A stretch of DNA of 64,000 nucleotides, from positions 14,794,913 through 14,858,912 of the forward strand of contig JAJEKV010000024.1 in NCBI GenBank assembly GCA_021234155.1. The letters run 5' to 3'. Position numbers and translations under genes: made by a program. The notes below the pieces were generated by a model. That model was given only the letters and a program-made list of their open reading frames with translations. It made no database searches and had not been told where the DNA came from. Within the stretch, counting starts at the first letter, position 1; each line of letters opens with the position of its first letter. Shown in pieces: positions 1 through 10,767 of this stretch. The stretch is from Isoetes taiwanensis (taxonomy: Eukaryota; Streptophyta; Lycopodiopsida; Isoetales; Isoetaceae).

Positions 1-332
1 TGTGGATGAAGGAGGCGGACTAATGTAATCACGTGGCCTTACACCACCTGGATGGATCCTTGCGGTTTGCTTAGTTCTAGCCATGGCTTTTCAGCGGATG
101 GCGCTTTATACTACGAACACTGATAAAAATAGACAACTGGCAAGAGATAAATAGTAAAAAACAGAAGTTAGAAGTAAAATATAATGGTAACTTTTTTAAA
201 TAATTGTACGGAATCCTAAAAAAATATCGGACAAAATATGAAACCCTAAAAAAACATCGGACAAAAACACAAATAAAAAACCGCGATTCAAAGCGCTAGG
301 CGATAGACAATTTCTTGTTGATCGCGAACTCA
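1..332. other. Non-coding flank inside TIR element
   Basis: No gene is visible. The stretch is AT-rich and holds two near-identical short direct repeats ending in ATCGGACAAAA (around 212-235 and 243-268). By homology with the copy at 39827-43741 it should belong to the TIR element whose left end lies outside the window. Confidence 0.4.
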
Positions 333-1178
333 CTACTTTACATTTCCCTCTTGCCTGTAGCCAACCCTAATACCATCAATGAAATAATGGAAGTCGTTAG
401 CAATCTCCTCTGTCTCCATTAGCACTCTTAGCTCTGATAATGGCCATTCGATTTCCATGGTGGCTGTATAAATGACTTCCTCCCCTCGCCATACTCGAAT
501 ATCTACCGCATTGGAGTGTCTGCTATGGTCCTCAAACGACTCCCAAAAAGTTGTGCAACCTCTCTTTTTCTGTTTCCTTCGTTCTAGTTGACAATTAACG
601 TATAAATATTGTTTTGGAAGAAAGTATCTGAACTTAAAGGAGGACTTAACTACACGGCACTCTGTTAATTGACCAGATGATTCGTGGAATCGAACATCCC
701 AGGTCGGAACAAAAAATAAGCCATCCACAAAATCGGCAGGGGGGAGAAAGCATGTATATGTCTTCGGAGCTTTTCGAACTTCCTGTGCCATCTGGAATAT
801 GTTAGAAAATACCTCAAACGGTGTGAAGATTTTGAAACTCATCCTCACGCCTCCATTTTCAGACATTCCCGCTTGCACCTCGTCAGCCAGACATTTCTTC
901 ATTGCAATTACATTGTTCTCATTAGTCTGTGGCTTACAAAGTTCACTTAAAGGGGGCAATTCAACTGGCCTCAAGCTCGGTTTCCTGACCTTTATGTTGT
1001 AATCATGTCCGTAAAACCAGATGCCTATACCCCGCAAGGTCACGGCATCCATACCTTGGAAAAGGACAATTCCGATGTCTATGTGATACACGACAAGGAC
1101 ACTACTAATGCTTTCGTCGGAACGACATCCACGACGTCTATAGACATAAACCTGCACAATAAATTTGCTTGTAAACAC
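333..1178 (-). CDS. Unrecognised 281-aa protein of TIR element
   Basis: An uninterrupted 281-codon ORF. The protein is mixed alpha/beta in composition, with no signal peptide, membrane span, zinc knuckle or DDE motif that I can recognise. It has a basic patch (ERRKQKKRG) near residue 205 and aromatic-rich stretches. A decayed homologue lies on the same strand relative to its element at about 42360-42700, so the ORF belongs to the TIR element and not to a flanking gene. A 65-bp dyad (1213-1277) lies 35 bases upstream of the chosen ATG, with an AT-rich TATA-like run in its loop. It could be a transposase of an unfamiliar type or cargo; the sequence does not decide. Confidence 0.5.
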   Translation of the reverse strand: MFTSKFIVQVYVYRRRGCRSDESISSVLVVYHIDIGIVLFQGMDAVTLRGIGIWFYGHDYNIKVRKPSLRPVELPPLSELCKPQTNENNVIAMKKCLADEVQAGMSENGGVRMSFKIFTPFEVFSNIFQMAQEVRKAPKTYTCFLPPADFVDGLFFVPTWDVRFHESSGQLTECRVVKSSFKFRYFLPKQYLYVNCQLERRKQKKRGCTTFWESFEDHSRHSNAVDIRVWRGEEVIYTATMEIEWPLSELRVLMETEEIANDFHYFIDGIRVGYRQEGNVK

Positions 1179-1212
1179 GTGTCAACCCAAGAAATGAAAA
1201 GATAAGGAGATC

Positions 1213-1277
1213 ATCACACGACGCGAAACTGTTTCTATGCATTTAAATAGCTGACAGACAGCTTCGCATCGTGTGAT
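1213..1277. promoter_or_regulatory. Dyad upstream of 281-aa ORF
   Basis: Arms ATCACACGACGCGAA (1213-1227) and TTCGCATCGTGTGAT (1263-1277) are inverted repeats with one mismatch. The loop holds ATTTAAAT, a possible TATA element for the minus-strand ORF that starts at 1178. The core TCACAC-N3-GCG recurs in the dyads at 40896-42841 and 60144-62193. Confidence 0.6.
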
Positions 1278-1545
1278 CTGATTAAGGTGGTTACCATCGT
1301 ATTGTTATACTTTCCACTTTTCGGCCGCTAGAATTCAACTTGAACTCTTTTATCCTACCTATCCAATGTGTCCGCACGTCTTATCGCCTTTGTCGCTTAA
1401 CTCTATGCTCACCCCTCGTTGATGGCAGCATACTCACCCACGAACCTATTGAGACAAAACCTCCCACTTCTTCACCTTGGGAGTTCTATAAATGAGGCAA
1501 GAACACATAAATTATAGGAGACATGGATTGCAGATGAGGAGGGAA
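1278..1545. other. TIR element non-coding segment
   Basis: No gene. Parts of this stretch (around 1355-1460) match 42960-43060 and 43270-43340 of the second TIR element copy. A TATA-like CTATAAAT sits at about 1485-1492 on the plus strand, but no ORF follows it. Confidence 0.45.
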
Positions 1546-1550
1546 GGCAG

Positions 1551-2111
1551 ATGTTTGGGGTCTGGGTTCGGGAACTCCTGGAAGACAGCCCTCTGTGAGG
1601 ACCCGTGGATCTAACAGGAGAATCCGGGGGACTATGTCACGCGGGATTTGCAAGGAGAGAACAAGAAGAAGAAAACAGAACAAAGAGAACAATGAGAGGA
1701 AAATGATAAGCTTCCTTGATATCAATGATGAACATACATGAGCTCTCGCAATCGAGAGAAGACTGGAAAGAGACAAGACTCAAAACTCGTCTAGCCTTCA
1801 TGTGCTAGCTCTACTCATATATATAGTACAATGGCCTTTGGCCCAATATAGACACTCTGACTGATCTCGGTGCCGACTCCTGGAAGGAGGCCTGATTTGC
1901 AGGAATGCTGGCGGTGCCTCTTGAGGTGCCTGGGATCACGCTGACGCGGGCGGTGCTGGCCCGTCACTTGTCTGAGCGCCTCCTTTTGGGCTGCTGCTTG
2001 GTCTTCTGCGGGGCCTTGGACGACTGACCCGTGGTTGACTGTGGGTCCTTGTTCTTGACCTGGTCCGTCGTATGCATGAATAGTCCTGTATCAGGAGGCA
2101 CATGACTAACA
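1551..2111 (-). repeat. 3' LTR of gypsy element 1
   Basis: 561 bp. Read on the minus strand it begins TGTTAGTC and ends CCCCAAACA. It matches 14088-14638 almost throughout, and the LTR at 45066-45662 more distantly. It contains the end of an ORF with the basic tail PKRRRSDK and a TATA run (CTATATATATGAG on the minus strand, about 1803-1815). Confidence 0.93.
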
Positions 2112-5111
2112 CTCCCCCCCACCAAACGACACTCAGGGTGAAGAAAAGGAGGAAGTGTTTCTAAGGGCGGGAAGCCATCCGTCTGAAAGTGATCCTCACG
2201 GGAGTGAGGTCGGGCACCATTATGGTACTTGCCAATGAGATCCTGGCGTATTTGAAGAGCAGGAGGAGTGTGGAGGCCAAGGGCAGGATCTGCATCAATG
2301 AGAAAACGAGATCGCACCATGTCTTCAAGGGCAGCATGGGCGTCTGAAGAAACAAACTGGCATTCCATGAGTAGGCAGGTCTGGAGACCGAAGGCACTGA
2401 CGCTGGCATTCGGATTGCAGTGAAAGATGGGACGCTGCCGATTTAAGGAGCTGAGCAAGATGCATTTTAGAGCAGCACAAAAACCTGCTTGAAGGTGGAT
2501 CAAGGATCCGTGAGGTGGCGTGCATTCTCAGAAGAAGGTGTCAAGACCATGAAGCGATCAGCAGGGCGTTGCCAACCACGCCATTAGCAATATAGATCCA
2601 ATTCGTGGTGTTATCAAGAGTGGCACCCTCCTCCCAAGTGGGCGGGCGAACAAAACGGGATCCCACAGGAGATCCGGCCGAGATCCGAGGTGGAGTCCAT
2701 CCAAAGATGGCCATCCATGACCTTGGTCCAAAGGGAGACGCCAATCGAAGTCGGGAACCCGGGCGTGGAGGAACACCTGGGGAAGCATAGGGAGAGGGAA
2801 CCATGCCCGTGGGCGTGGGTTGCTTGAGCCCGCTCCCGAATTCACCGACAAGGGCGGATCAAGAGCTTTACACCAACGATCCCGCATGAGAGGAGGCAGA
2901 GAGAGTTGAGAGTTGACAGAGGGCTATCCGGCACTGCGGGGACCGCCTTGCTATCCGTAAGAGCACGTGAATTGATTGTAACCTGCGAGGTGTTGCATAT
3001 AAACTTGTGCATAGGGAAGATCCTCAGGATGTCCCAGATACTTCCTTATTTGTTGCAGCACTTCCGCTTGCCAAAGAGGTAAATGATGTGCAAGCTCAGG
3101 CATGTACTCTTGATGAAGAGCGTGTGTCTGAGCATGATCAGCCAGGTAGGGATTGTTATCCCCAAGCAACCATTGAAGGGTGGGGTCACCCTAATAGTTC
3201 TGTGGTGGCCCATCCCGAAATCTCTCCTGTGTATCACCCAGATAGAAATCATGAAAAATGTAAGCCATGGGCTGAACAACTCTGAAGGTGATGAAATCCG
3301 GATCTTCGCAGTGAATGAGATCAAAGACCAAAAGGGCACAACAGACATCTTTGTCTTCAATAGAGAGTTCGCCAAACCAAGAAAATCTGCGGTAGCAGCG
3401 ATGGAACATCCACGAGACCATCAGCCCCATGCCACCGGAAGAAAGAGGTGGTGGCGGGCAACCACATAATCCGGATAGCGAGGAAGGAACCGGGAAATCA
3501 ACAGCAAAGGTTGCTAACGATGGTGATATAGCCGTCAAGTTTGGTGCGAGCCTCATCGCCAGACCCGAATAGCGTCTTTGTAAGCTGTTGTTCGAGGTCA
3601 CGGATCCCGTGGTCCTTTTTCGTATAGGCGGATCGGGTCACGGACCCGTTTCTGAGAAGTGTTAACCTGTGAGGAGGATTGCCCAGGAGCATTGAGTCGA
3701 AGCACGGCAATCTCCGCGTCATCAAGAAGTTTCTATTTCTGAACCTCCGTAAGCTGATCTTGGAGGGATGTGAGCTGAGAAGTCTGCGTGGAGAGCTGAG
3801 CTGGGCCAAAGAGGCAATTTGAAGCCACGCTTGTTGTAAGGTTTTGAACTTGAGTGCTGTAATTGTCACAAAGCTCTGAGTACAAGGCGTCGAGCTTAGC
3901 AATATCTTTCTCCTTGTTACCCAGGAGGGTATCTTTGGACTTGTTTTGCTCCAATAAGTCCTGAAGTTCGGTTTGGAGCTGAGCCTGTTGATCTGCAAGG
4001 AGGCTGGTCTGATCCTGTGCACTTTTGAGATCTATACGGCCCTGTAAGAGAGCCCCGTGCTTTTCTTGAAGTTGAGCCTCCAAAGTTTGAACTTGTGCAG
4101 TTGCAGCTTGAAGGTCACGGTGAACCGCATCTGAGGCCGCTAGGGCCGTTTGAACCCCATTCATAAGAGCTTCCTGGGATTCCTGTAGCTTTAGAACAAC
4201 AGCTTGAGTATCCTGCTGATACTGATACAACAGCTGACGAGGGTGCTGTGGTGGTGGAGCCTGCTGTTGCCTGGTTTGCGATGCTTGTGAGACATGGTGT
4301 GAACTGGAATGCTTGGATGTCAGAAAGGAGGAGGAGACAAAGGACATGTGAGTGCGGAATTTTGACATGACCAGAGGAAGAAGGGCGTGAAGTGCCGACT
4401 TGGTGAGTCTGAGGAAGGGACCGCCGAGTGGAATCTTGAGAATGAGGAGGTGTGGGAGGAAAGTAATGACAGATGAGGGCTTGAATATGGCCTCCCACAG
4501 ATACTTCAGAAATAGAAGTGGCAGCCCGAAGACGGTCCACTTCTTGGAAAAGACGGTAGAACAACAATTGGGGCCAATCAATGTGGTGGTTGGAGTGCGT
4601 AGCAGTGAGCACTATATTATAGAAAGGCTTATTGATATGGGTGTTCTTGATAGAATACCCAAGGAACTTGCGCCACAGAAACTTAACAAAAGTTTCATGG
4701 GGCTTGTCTATATTTGTCAGGCGATGCACATTGGCTTGATAAGAAGGTGCACCAAACTCAGTGACATCTAGATCCTGTATGGCAGACCAAGATAAACAAG
4801 GGGTTTGTAAAGGAATATGGAATACCTCTGAAATCAGGTGTTGAGTCAGCGAAATGGTGGTGCCATCGACCACAGTGATGTATCCATGCGGGCTGTTGAC
4901 GATGTGAGCGATGAACTGCTTCAACTGGTCAGGATTTGGAGCCGGAAGTTCCATTTGAGAGAATTCGTAAAGCTTCTGGCGTTCTGCGACTTCACGATTC
5001 GGGCCAACAAGGGCTTCACGGAAAGTGGGGCGTCAAGAAAGATACAAACTCGAAAAGAGCCGGTTCCCTGGGAGCAGTAGCTTGAAGTGTAGAAAATTTT
5101 GGTGCAGCCAT
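1964..5111 (-). pseudogene. Sense extra ORF downstream of integrase (element 1)
   Basis: Begins MAAPKFSTLQ at 5111 and, with frameshifts, continues to a stop at 1964 inside the 3' LTR. The N-terminal part (to about 4300) is a globular domain with motifs LPAPNPDQLKQF, ISEVFHIPL and FVKFLWRKFLGYSIKNTH. Its general appearance recalls the putative plant transposon protein family often found in Athila-like elements (inference). A long Gln/Leu-rich coiled coil follows (about 4250-3740), then a C-terminal domain (ALLVFDLIHCEDPDF, RVVQPMAY) and a basic tail from the LTR. It occupies the env position, but no signal peptide or membrane span is evident. The homologue in element 2 is 52515-54396. Confidence 0.7.
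2112..2123 (-). promoter_or_regulatory. Polypurine tract, gypsy element 1
   Basis: On the minus strand GGTGGGGGGGAG lies immediately 5' of the 3' LTR (TGTTAG). This is the usual position of the plus-strand primer. It is read through in frame by the ORF that ends inside the LTR. Confidence 0.8.
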
Positions 5112-5572
5112 GGCAAAGATTTGCGGAAAAGAACAGTGATTCAAAGGCGGAGGACGAAAGCAAAGAACGGAGGACGAAGGCGCAGAGGGACGAAAAGGTT
5201 TAGGGCGCGCAAATGGAGGCGAAGGGGTATGATGAGGGCGAAACAGCAACCGTGGATGGTGCCAGATGTCGAAAGATGCCAAGGAGGTGATGGAGAGGCA
5301 AAAATTTGGCTAAGTCCCCAAACAACAAAGGGAGAAACAATGAACGGTGGAGATGAGACGTGAAAGAATGAACGGATGTGACAGGTGGCCAAAGGACACA
5401 CATTAATGTTTGACGGGTATGAAAAGAAGGAATGGCATTTAATGCTGGCAACTCGAAGTGGGATAGCATTAAAACGAATGTGTCAGAGGGTACCATGGCT
5501 AGATATGCGGCGGGAGAAAAGATTCTCATTTTAGAAACAGCCTTGCATTGCAAACACGTTGGCGATTTTTCT

Positions 5573-5616
5573 GATTGGTCCACGTCGACAAGGAGTTCCG
5601 CGGTTGGCTATATAAG
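5573..5616 (+). promoter_or_regulatory. Promoter of antisense ORF (element 1)
   Basis: GATTGGTCC (an inverted CCAAT box, about 5572-5580) and GGCTATATAAGACG (TATA at 5608-5616) precede the antisense ATG at 5646 by about 30 bases. The same pair of boxes is kept in element 2 on the opposite strand at about 52014-52060. This supports a functional promoter that runs antisense to the retroelement. Confidence 0.65.
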
Positions 5617-5696
5617 ACGAACCGGGAGTGAAGCGAAGACATCCGATGGCGCTCAGTATGTCTGCGGCTGGTTTGCATGACAAATGCACTATGCCT

Positions 5697-7775
5697 TCTT
5701 TTTTTTTTTGAGGGTAAGAATATGGTATATTAATTTATAAAATAAAAATACAAAGCTTTACCCAAGGGCCAGCCTATACAAGCTGACACTCGGATCATCC
5801 CTAGGTACCCAATCATCTCTAGATACCCAATGACATTTGAAGAACATGTAAAATCCTTGGATCTGACCAATTCTGTCCAAATCTGTGTTATAATTTCGCC
5901 CAAACTTCTTATGATGGGCTAGAGCCATGAGTGCCACCTCGATATTGAAGGTGTTCTTCATCCTATCCAGAGAAAAGTGTTGTCCTCCTATCGCAATGCC
6001 ACACCTATGTTTCCATAAAGACCACAGTGCTATGTTCACCAACGAAGCTGAGACTAAGTCCCCATCTGTTACCCCAATTATCTCTAGCCATAGACATTGC
6101 TGAATATGAATCCCAATGAGAGGGCATACCCATACCCAAAACTCCCATATCCTGGGGCAAAAAAAATGATGTGTCCTAGAGGACAGGTGTCAATAGGGCA
6201 AATACCATTTTGGTGGAGTCTCTCCATAGTGCTTAGACCCCCCTGTAGTGCCAACCATCGAAAAAACTGTAGCTTCCTATAACAAAGAGTAGCCCATGAG
6301 CTGGTTAACAATTGCGCAGTTTGAGAAGCGCCAATAGCTAACCTTCCAGCAGCTTTAAGAGGGGAGCCTGGACAAAGAAGACGGTAGATAGTACTGACAA
6401 TATAAGTCACCTTCCCTTGACAAGCCCACTGATCACTAGGGCCATCTCTACCAGACAAAGTATCCAAGGTACCACGTAATTCTTTAAAAATCTTCCTATC
6501 TCCCTCCCCTACTCTGGGAACCTTTCCTTTAAAACGGGACCAGGAAAGCCACCGTATGCCATCCCAAAGGTGCCCAACCTGGGTGATACCTGCTTGTCTC
6601 CATTTAGTAAAAATGCGAGGGTGTACGAGTGCAAGGGGAAGGTTATTTTGCGACCATATCCGTGTATTCCAAAATATGCTCAACTTCCCAGCCTCCCTTG
6701 GTGCATCCAACGGAGCAAAAAGAGATTGAACTTTCAGCCAAGCCTCTAGAAGCTTCCTCATCACTGGGGATGTGCCTGGAGCGATTTTATAGCTATAGAA
6801 GGAGCCAAGTTCAAGACGGGGTAAGGATGGCTTACCTTTAAGCTTGCATTTTTTGAAGCCAATACTTGACAAAGTGCAATGCAGGGGAAGAGGTATCGTG
6901 CAATGCCCTCCATACATATTTTCCAGCCAATGCTTGAGCTTGAACAGCCAGATCCTTGCAACCCAAACCTCCATCTCTCCTATCAATACACATCTCAGAC
7001 CAAGCCACTTTATGTATTCCTTCTCCCCATATAAATTTCCTGATGATGGTTTGAATTTGATTGTAAACACCTTTCTGAGCCACAATAGCCGATGAGTAGT
7101 AGACATGAGATGCTGCCAGAATGGCCTTTGCCACTTCTATCCTGCCAGCGGTGGAGAGACCTTTGGATGACCACAGTTGGACCTTTTTCCTGAGGGTGTC
7201 CAGGATAGGAGTCCACATCCCTTTCAGATTATCAGACAGGACCAAGGGCAGCCCTAGCAATTTAGTGGCCTCACTTTTAAGAGCTCGGAAACCAAGGCCA
7301 TTAACCCTCGCATCAATATCCTCATCAAAGGGCCATAGCACAGCACACTTTGCCACATTGAGATGTATCCCAGATATCAATCCAAATGCACCCATAACCT
7401 CATGAAAAGATACAAAGCTAGAGTCATCAAACCTGAGAAAGAAGAAGGTATCGTCCGCATATTGCATGATTGTGAGCTTGTTTGGAGAGTCCGGTAGCTG
7501 CAACCCAGTAAGAGTGCCTTCGGATACTTTGAATGCTATCATTTTGGTAAGCAGGTTGGCTATGATTAAAAACAGATAGGGAGCGAGGGGACAGCCCTGT
7601 CTTATTCCCTTCCTCAAATGAAAGACCCCAGAAGGCTGACCATTGATAAGGACTGATGCCAAGGCGAATTTGTTCAAGCCTAAGGAGAGCTTAATAAATG
7701 ATGCATCCAATCCCATGTGTAGCATAATATCCTCAAGTCCCTTCCAGCGAAGAGTATCATAGGCCTTACGAAAGT
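5697..7775 (-). mobile_element. 5'-truncated LINE inserted in gypsy element 1
   Basis: A poly(A) tail on the minus strand (T run at about 5699-5710) marks the 3' end. The 5' junction at about 7775 falls where homology with element 2 (51880-51940) breaks. The insert starts inside the reverse transcriptase. No clear target duplication is seen. The insertion cuts the antisense ORF of gypsy element 1. Confidence 0.88.
5758..7775 (-). pseudogene. LINE ORF2 fragment (reverse transcriptase, zinc-knuckle end)
   Basis: The fragment begins at the RT motif DFRKAYDTLRW and contains GIRQGCPLAPYLF and the catalytic box YADDT. It continues through the thumb-like region (STAGRIEVAKAIL, WGEGIHKVAWSEMC, DGGLGCKDL) to a C-terminal zinc-binding region around CPIDTCPLG near 6190, ending about 5758. 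At least two frame changes (near 6840-7100 and 6040-6090) break it. The endonuclease and ORF1 are absent because of 5' truncation. It is a plant L1-type non-LTR retrotransposon remnant. Confidence 0.88.
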
Positions 7776-8129
7776 CCAATTGCCTGGAGTGGATTACTTG
7801 TAAAATGGACTGTCTGGACCTCTGGCGATGCCACAATCGTGGCATTGCAATGGACGGGTGGTGTGCCGACATGGCTGAACATGCCGATCCCCATACCAAC
7901 GGGATGGAGGTGATTCTGCACCTCCGCTGGGACCTGGAGCAAAACTGGTACCACATCCTGCGCATCACCTCTGCTCCGAACCCGGAGTAGAGGGTTTTTC
8001 CTCTTAGGACTTAGTAGATAGGGCTCTGAGCCCGTTTTTGTATATAGGGCAGTGCCCATAGCGGAAATAGCTGGGCTGTGCCCACATTTTGTAAAAAAAT
8101 TCCACCTATAATATAAATATGCCACCGTT

Positions 8130-9540
8130 TTAGTCACTATCTGTTGTGTTTGTGTCTTGAACTGTATCTGTTTGTTGATTTTTACTTGATGTGGTATGAA
8201 ATGTTTTGAGGCGAAAGCCATTAACCAGTGTAGGTAATGGAGTTCCATCTAACTCAGCCAGCTGGAAAACGCTGGGTTGAACCATTTGAACAATTTGATA
8301 AGGACCAAGCCAGCGAAACTTAAGCTTACCCGGAAAATTTTTGTACCGAGAATCATAAAGAAGAACCAAATCTCCTTCTTTGAATGTTTTTGTCTTCAGA
8401 CGTTTGTCATGTAGAGATTTTTGCAACCGTTGTCCATGAAGAACACGAATATAAGCATCCCTTCGAAGTTCATCCAACTGTTCCAATTGATAGACCCTTT
8501 CTTTGAGTGCAGCAGGCGGATTATGGGCAGTAGCCAGTTGAAAACAGAGAGTTGGTAGGATGTATTCAAACGGCATGAGAGCTTCCTAACCATAAACCAA
8601 TTTGAAAGGAGTGTGACCTGTAGCTATTTTGAAACAAGTATTGTAGGCCCAAAGAACAGTAGGAAGCTTTGTTTGCCAGTCTGTGCGAGAAGCGTCACAA
8701 ATTTTCTTGAGAATGGTGACCAGAGTTTTGTTGGTGCTTTCTGCCAAACCATTACCTTGAGGATAGTAAGGTGTGCTCTTGTGATGATGTATCAGGAGAT
8801 AATCCGTCAGCTCCTTGATGGTATGATTGATAAAATGGACACCACGATCACTGACCAGCTCCGTGGGCAGCCAAATCGCGTGATAATTTGTTGATAGAGG
8901 ACCTTGGCTGTGCTTGCCGCAGTGTTGTCTGAAAGTGCACAAGCTTCCGCCCATTTAGTAGCGTAGTCAGTGAGAACCAGAATGTAGCGGGCACGGGTGT
9001 GCCGCGCAGGAGGATCGATGGGTCCCACAAAATCCATTCCCCATTTGCTGAAGGGAAGTGGCGTGGCGACCGGCGTCAAGGGAAGAGCGTCACGGGCCGT
9101 GGGCCGTCCCACCCACACGCTGGCAAGCATCACACGTGTGGGTGTGGGCGTGAGCGTGGGCCAAAAATACCCAGCTAGAAGGATTTTGCGTGCCGTGGTG
9201 TCACCATGAAAATGACCACCACCTAGCCCTTGATGAGCTTCTCGGACAATATCTGGAACTTCATGAGGTAGAACACAACGTCGAAGGATGTTATCCTTAC
9301 CCTTTTTGTAAAGATGTCCTGCAACCATGGTGTAATCACGGACTTCGCAGAGAAATTTATGACGACGGGATTGTCGTTTGGCATGAGAGAGCGTCATGTC
9401 CTCTGGTGGAAGAGCGCCTGTGAGGAGGTACTGCTGAAAGTCATGGAACCAATGTGGTGTTGCCGTGACTAAAAAGAGTTGAGCGTCAGGAAAGGCGTCT
9501 GAGACTCCAGTGGAGGGATCATCTGTGTGGATGCGTGAAA
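8130..9540 (-). pseudogene. Integrase of gypsy element 1
   Basis: On the minus strand: zinc-binding segment (REAHQGLGGGHFH, with the Cys pair CDACQRVG shifted out of frame near 9110-9140), then the DDE core with KWGMDFVGPID, VSDRGVHF and NGLAESTNK. It ends with a GPY/F module (RWLGPYQIVQ) and stops at 8130. No chromodomain follows. At least two frameshifts (near 9120 and 8830-8950) interrupt it. Integrase inserts the cDNA; this copy is unlikely to work. Confidence 0.88.
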
Positions 9541-10767
9541 GATAATCCGGGACAACATGAGATTTGCCGGCCTTGTGAACAATCTCAAAAGGTGCAAATT
9601 CTTGGAGAAGAAGGACCCAACGAGCAATGCGGCCCATGGGCGTGGATTTGTTGATCAAATAAAGGAGTGCTTGGTGGTCAACAAAGAATTTGATCTGACT
9701 GCCCAAAAGGTAGTGACGGAGGCGTTGGACCGTAAAATGAGACCCAAAGCTTCACGCTTCGGTGGCGAATAGTTGCGCTTCAATGCAGAATTGAGTTTTC
9801 GGCTGGCATATCGGTTTGGTTTGTCGGTGCAGCGATCATATTCTTGAGAAAGAACAGCTCAATAGCAAACGCCGAGACATCGACATGAACATGAAAGGGC
9901 TTGTCCCATTGAGGAGGAACAAGAACGGGCCCGAAGTAAGCAAAAGCTTCAATCGTTGGAAAGCAAACATCCGCTGGGAATTCCAAAACCTGTGGATTCA
10001 TCACCCGTGAGTTTATGAATGGGATCTGCAATGGTTGCTAGTCCGGGAATGAAGGTGGAGTAATAATTGACCTTACCGAGGAAAGAGCGTGTCTCCTTGA
10101 TATTGGCCGGTGCTTGAGCTTTGAGCACACTGGCCCGATTTTGGCGGGATCCGTGGTGATACACGCCATCGACAACGTGTCCTAATGAGAACACACGAGG
10201 TGACACAAAGGGTGCATTTCTCGGATTGAGACTAATGCCTGGGACTCATCACATTTCTGAAAGACGAGTTCCAATTTATCCAAATGGTCAGCCATGGAAC
10301 TGTAGGCAGAGAAGTCATCTTGAAAAATTTGTAAGAAGGGATTTTCCTTCATAAAATCATGAAAAACTGAGAGCATGATGCGTTGAAACGTGGATGGAGA
10401 GTTTGATAGGCCAAAAGGAACCGCCCCACGAGGTGGTGAAAGTAGTCTTGAGTTGATCAGATTCTTTGATTGAGATCTGATTGTAGCCAGAAAAACCATC
10501 CATGAAGGAGTACATCTCATATCCAGCGACCTCTTCCAGAACCTGGTCTGTGAAGGGAAGTGGAAAATGATCACGCTCCGTGGCCTGATTGAGTTTTCGG
10601 TAGTCCACGCAAATGCGGATCTTACCATTGTGTTTGAGTGCAATGACGATGGGGCTCACCCATTCAGAATGTTTGACCTCATAGATCAAACCTGCAGCAA
10701 GGAGTTTGTCAATTTCCGCCTTGACGCGATCACGGTAATTGGGGTTGAGCCGGTACTGTCGTTGCTA
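9541..10767 (-). pseudogene. Reverse transcriptase-RNase H of gypsy element 1
   Basis: RT motifs in order are VSPIVIALKHNGKIR, CVDYRKLNQ, DGFSGYNQI and the active-site box FQDDFSAYS, then LGKVNYYSTFIPGL. RNase H follows with VDHQALLYL and ends DYLSRI. Frameshifts lie near 10420, 10200 and 9780. The FQDDF form of the YxDD box and the LEEVAGYEMYSFMDG context resemble OTA-clade plant elements. A TAG at 10765-10767 separates this region from protease and is shared with element 2. Confidence 0.9.

Larger units (their letters stand above)
5646..7990 (+). pseudogene. Antisense Cys-rich ORF (element 1), split by LINE
   Basis: Two parts, 5646-5693 and about 7776-7990, form one small ORF antisense to the gypsy genes once the LINE between them is ignored. 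The second part is open from the junction to the TAG at 7990. The encoded protein (about 87-91 residues) is rich in Cys and Trp, with motifs EWITCKMDCLDLWRCHN and MDGWC, and ends RITSAPNPE. Element 2 encodes the same protein (51974-51714). Antisense extra ORFs are known in some plant Tat-lineage elements such as Grande; whether this one is related is not clear. Function is unknown. Confidence 0.65.

Noticed and set aside
1964-5111. Retroviral envelope gene
   Set aside because: Position after integrase is env-like, but no signal peptide, membrane span or Cys pattern of an envelope is visible; the coiled coil and globular domain fit plant OTA extra ORFs better.
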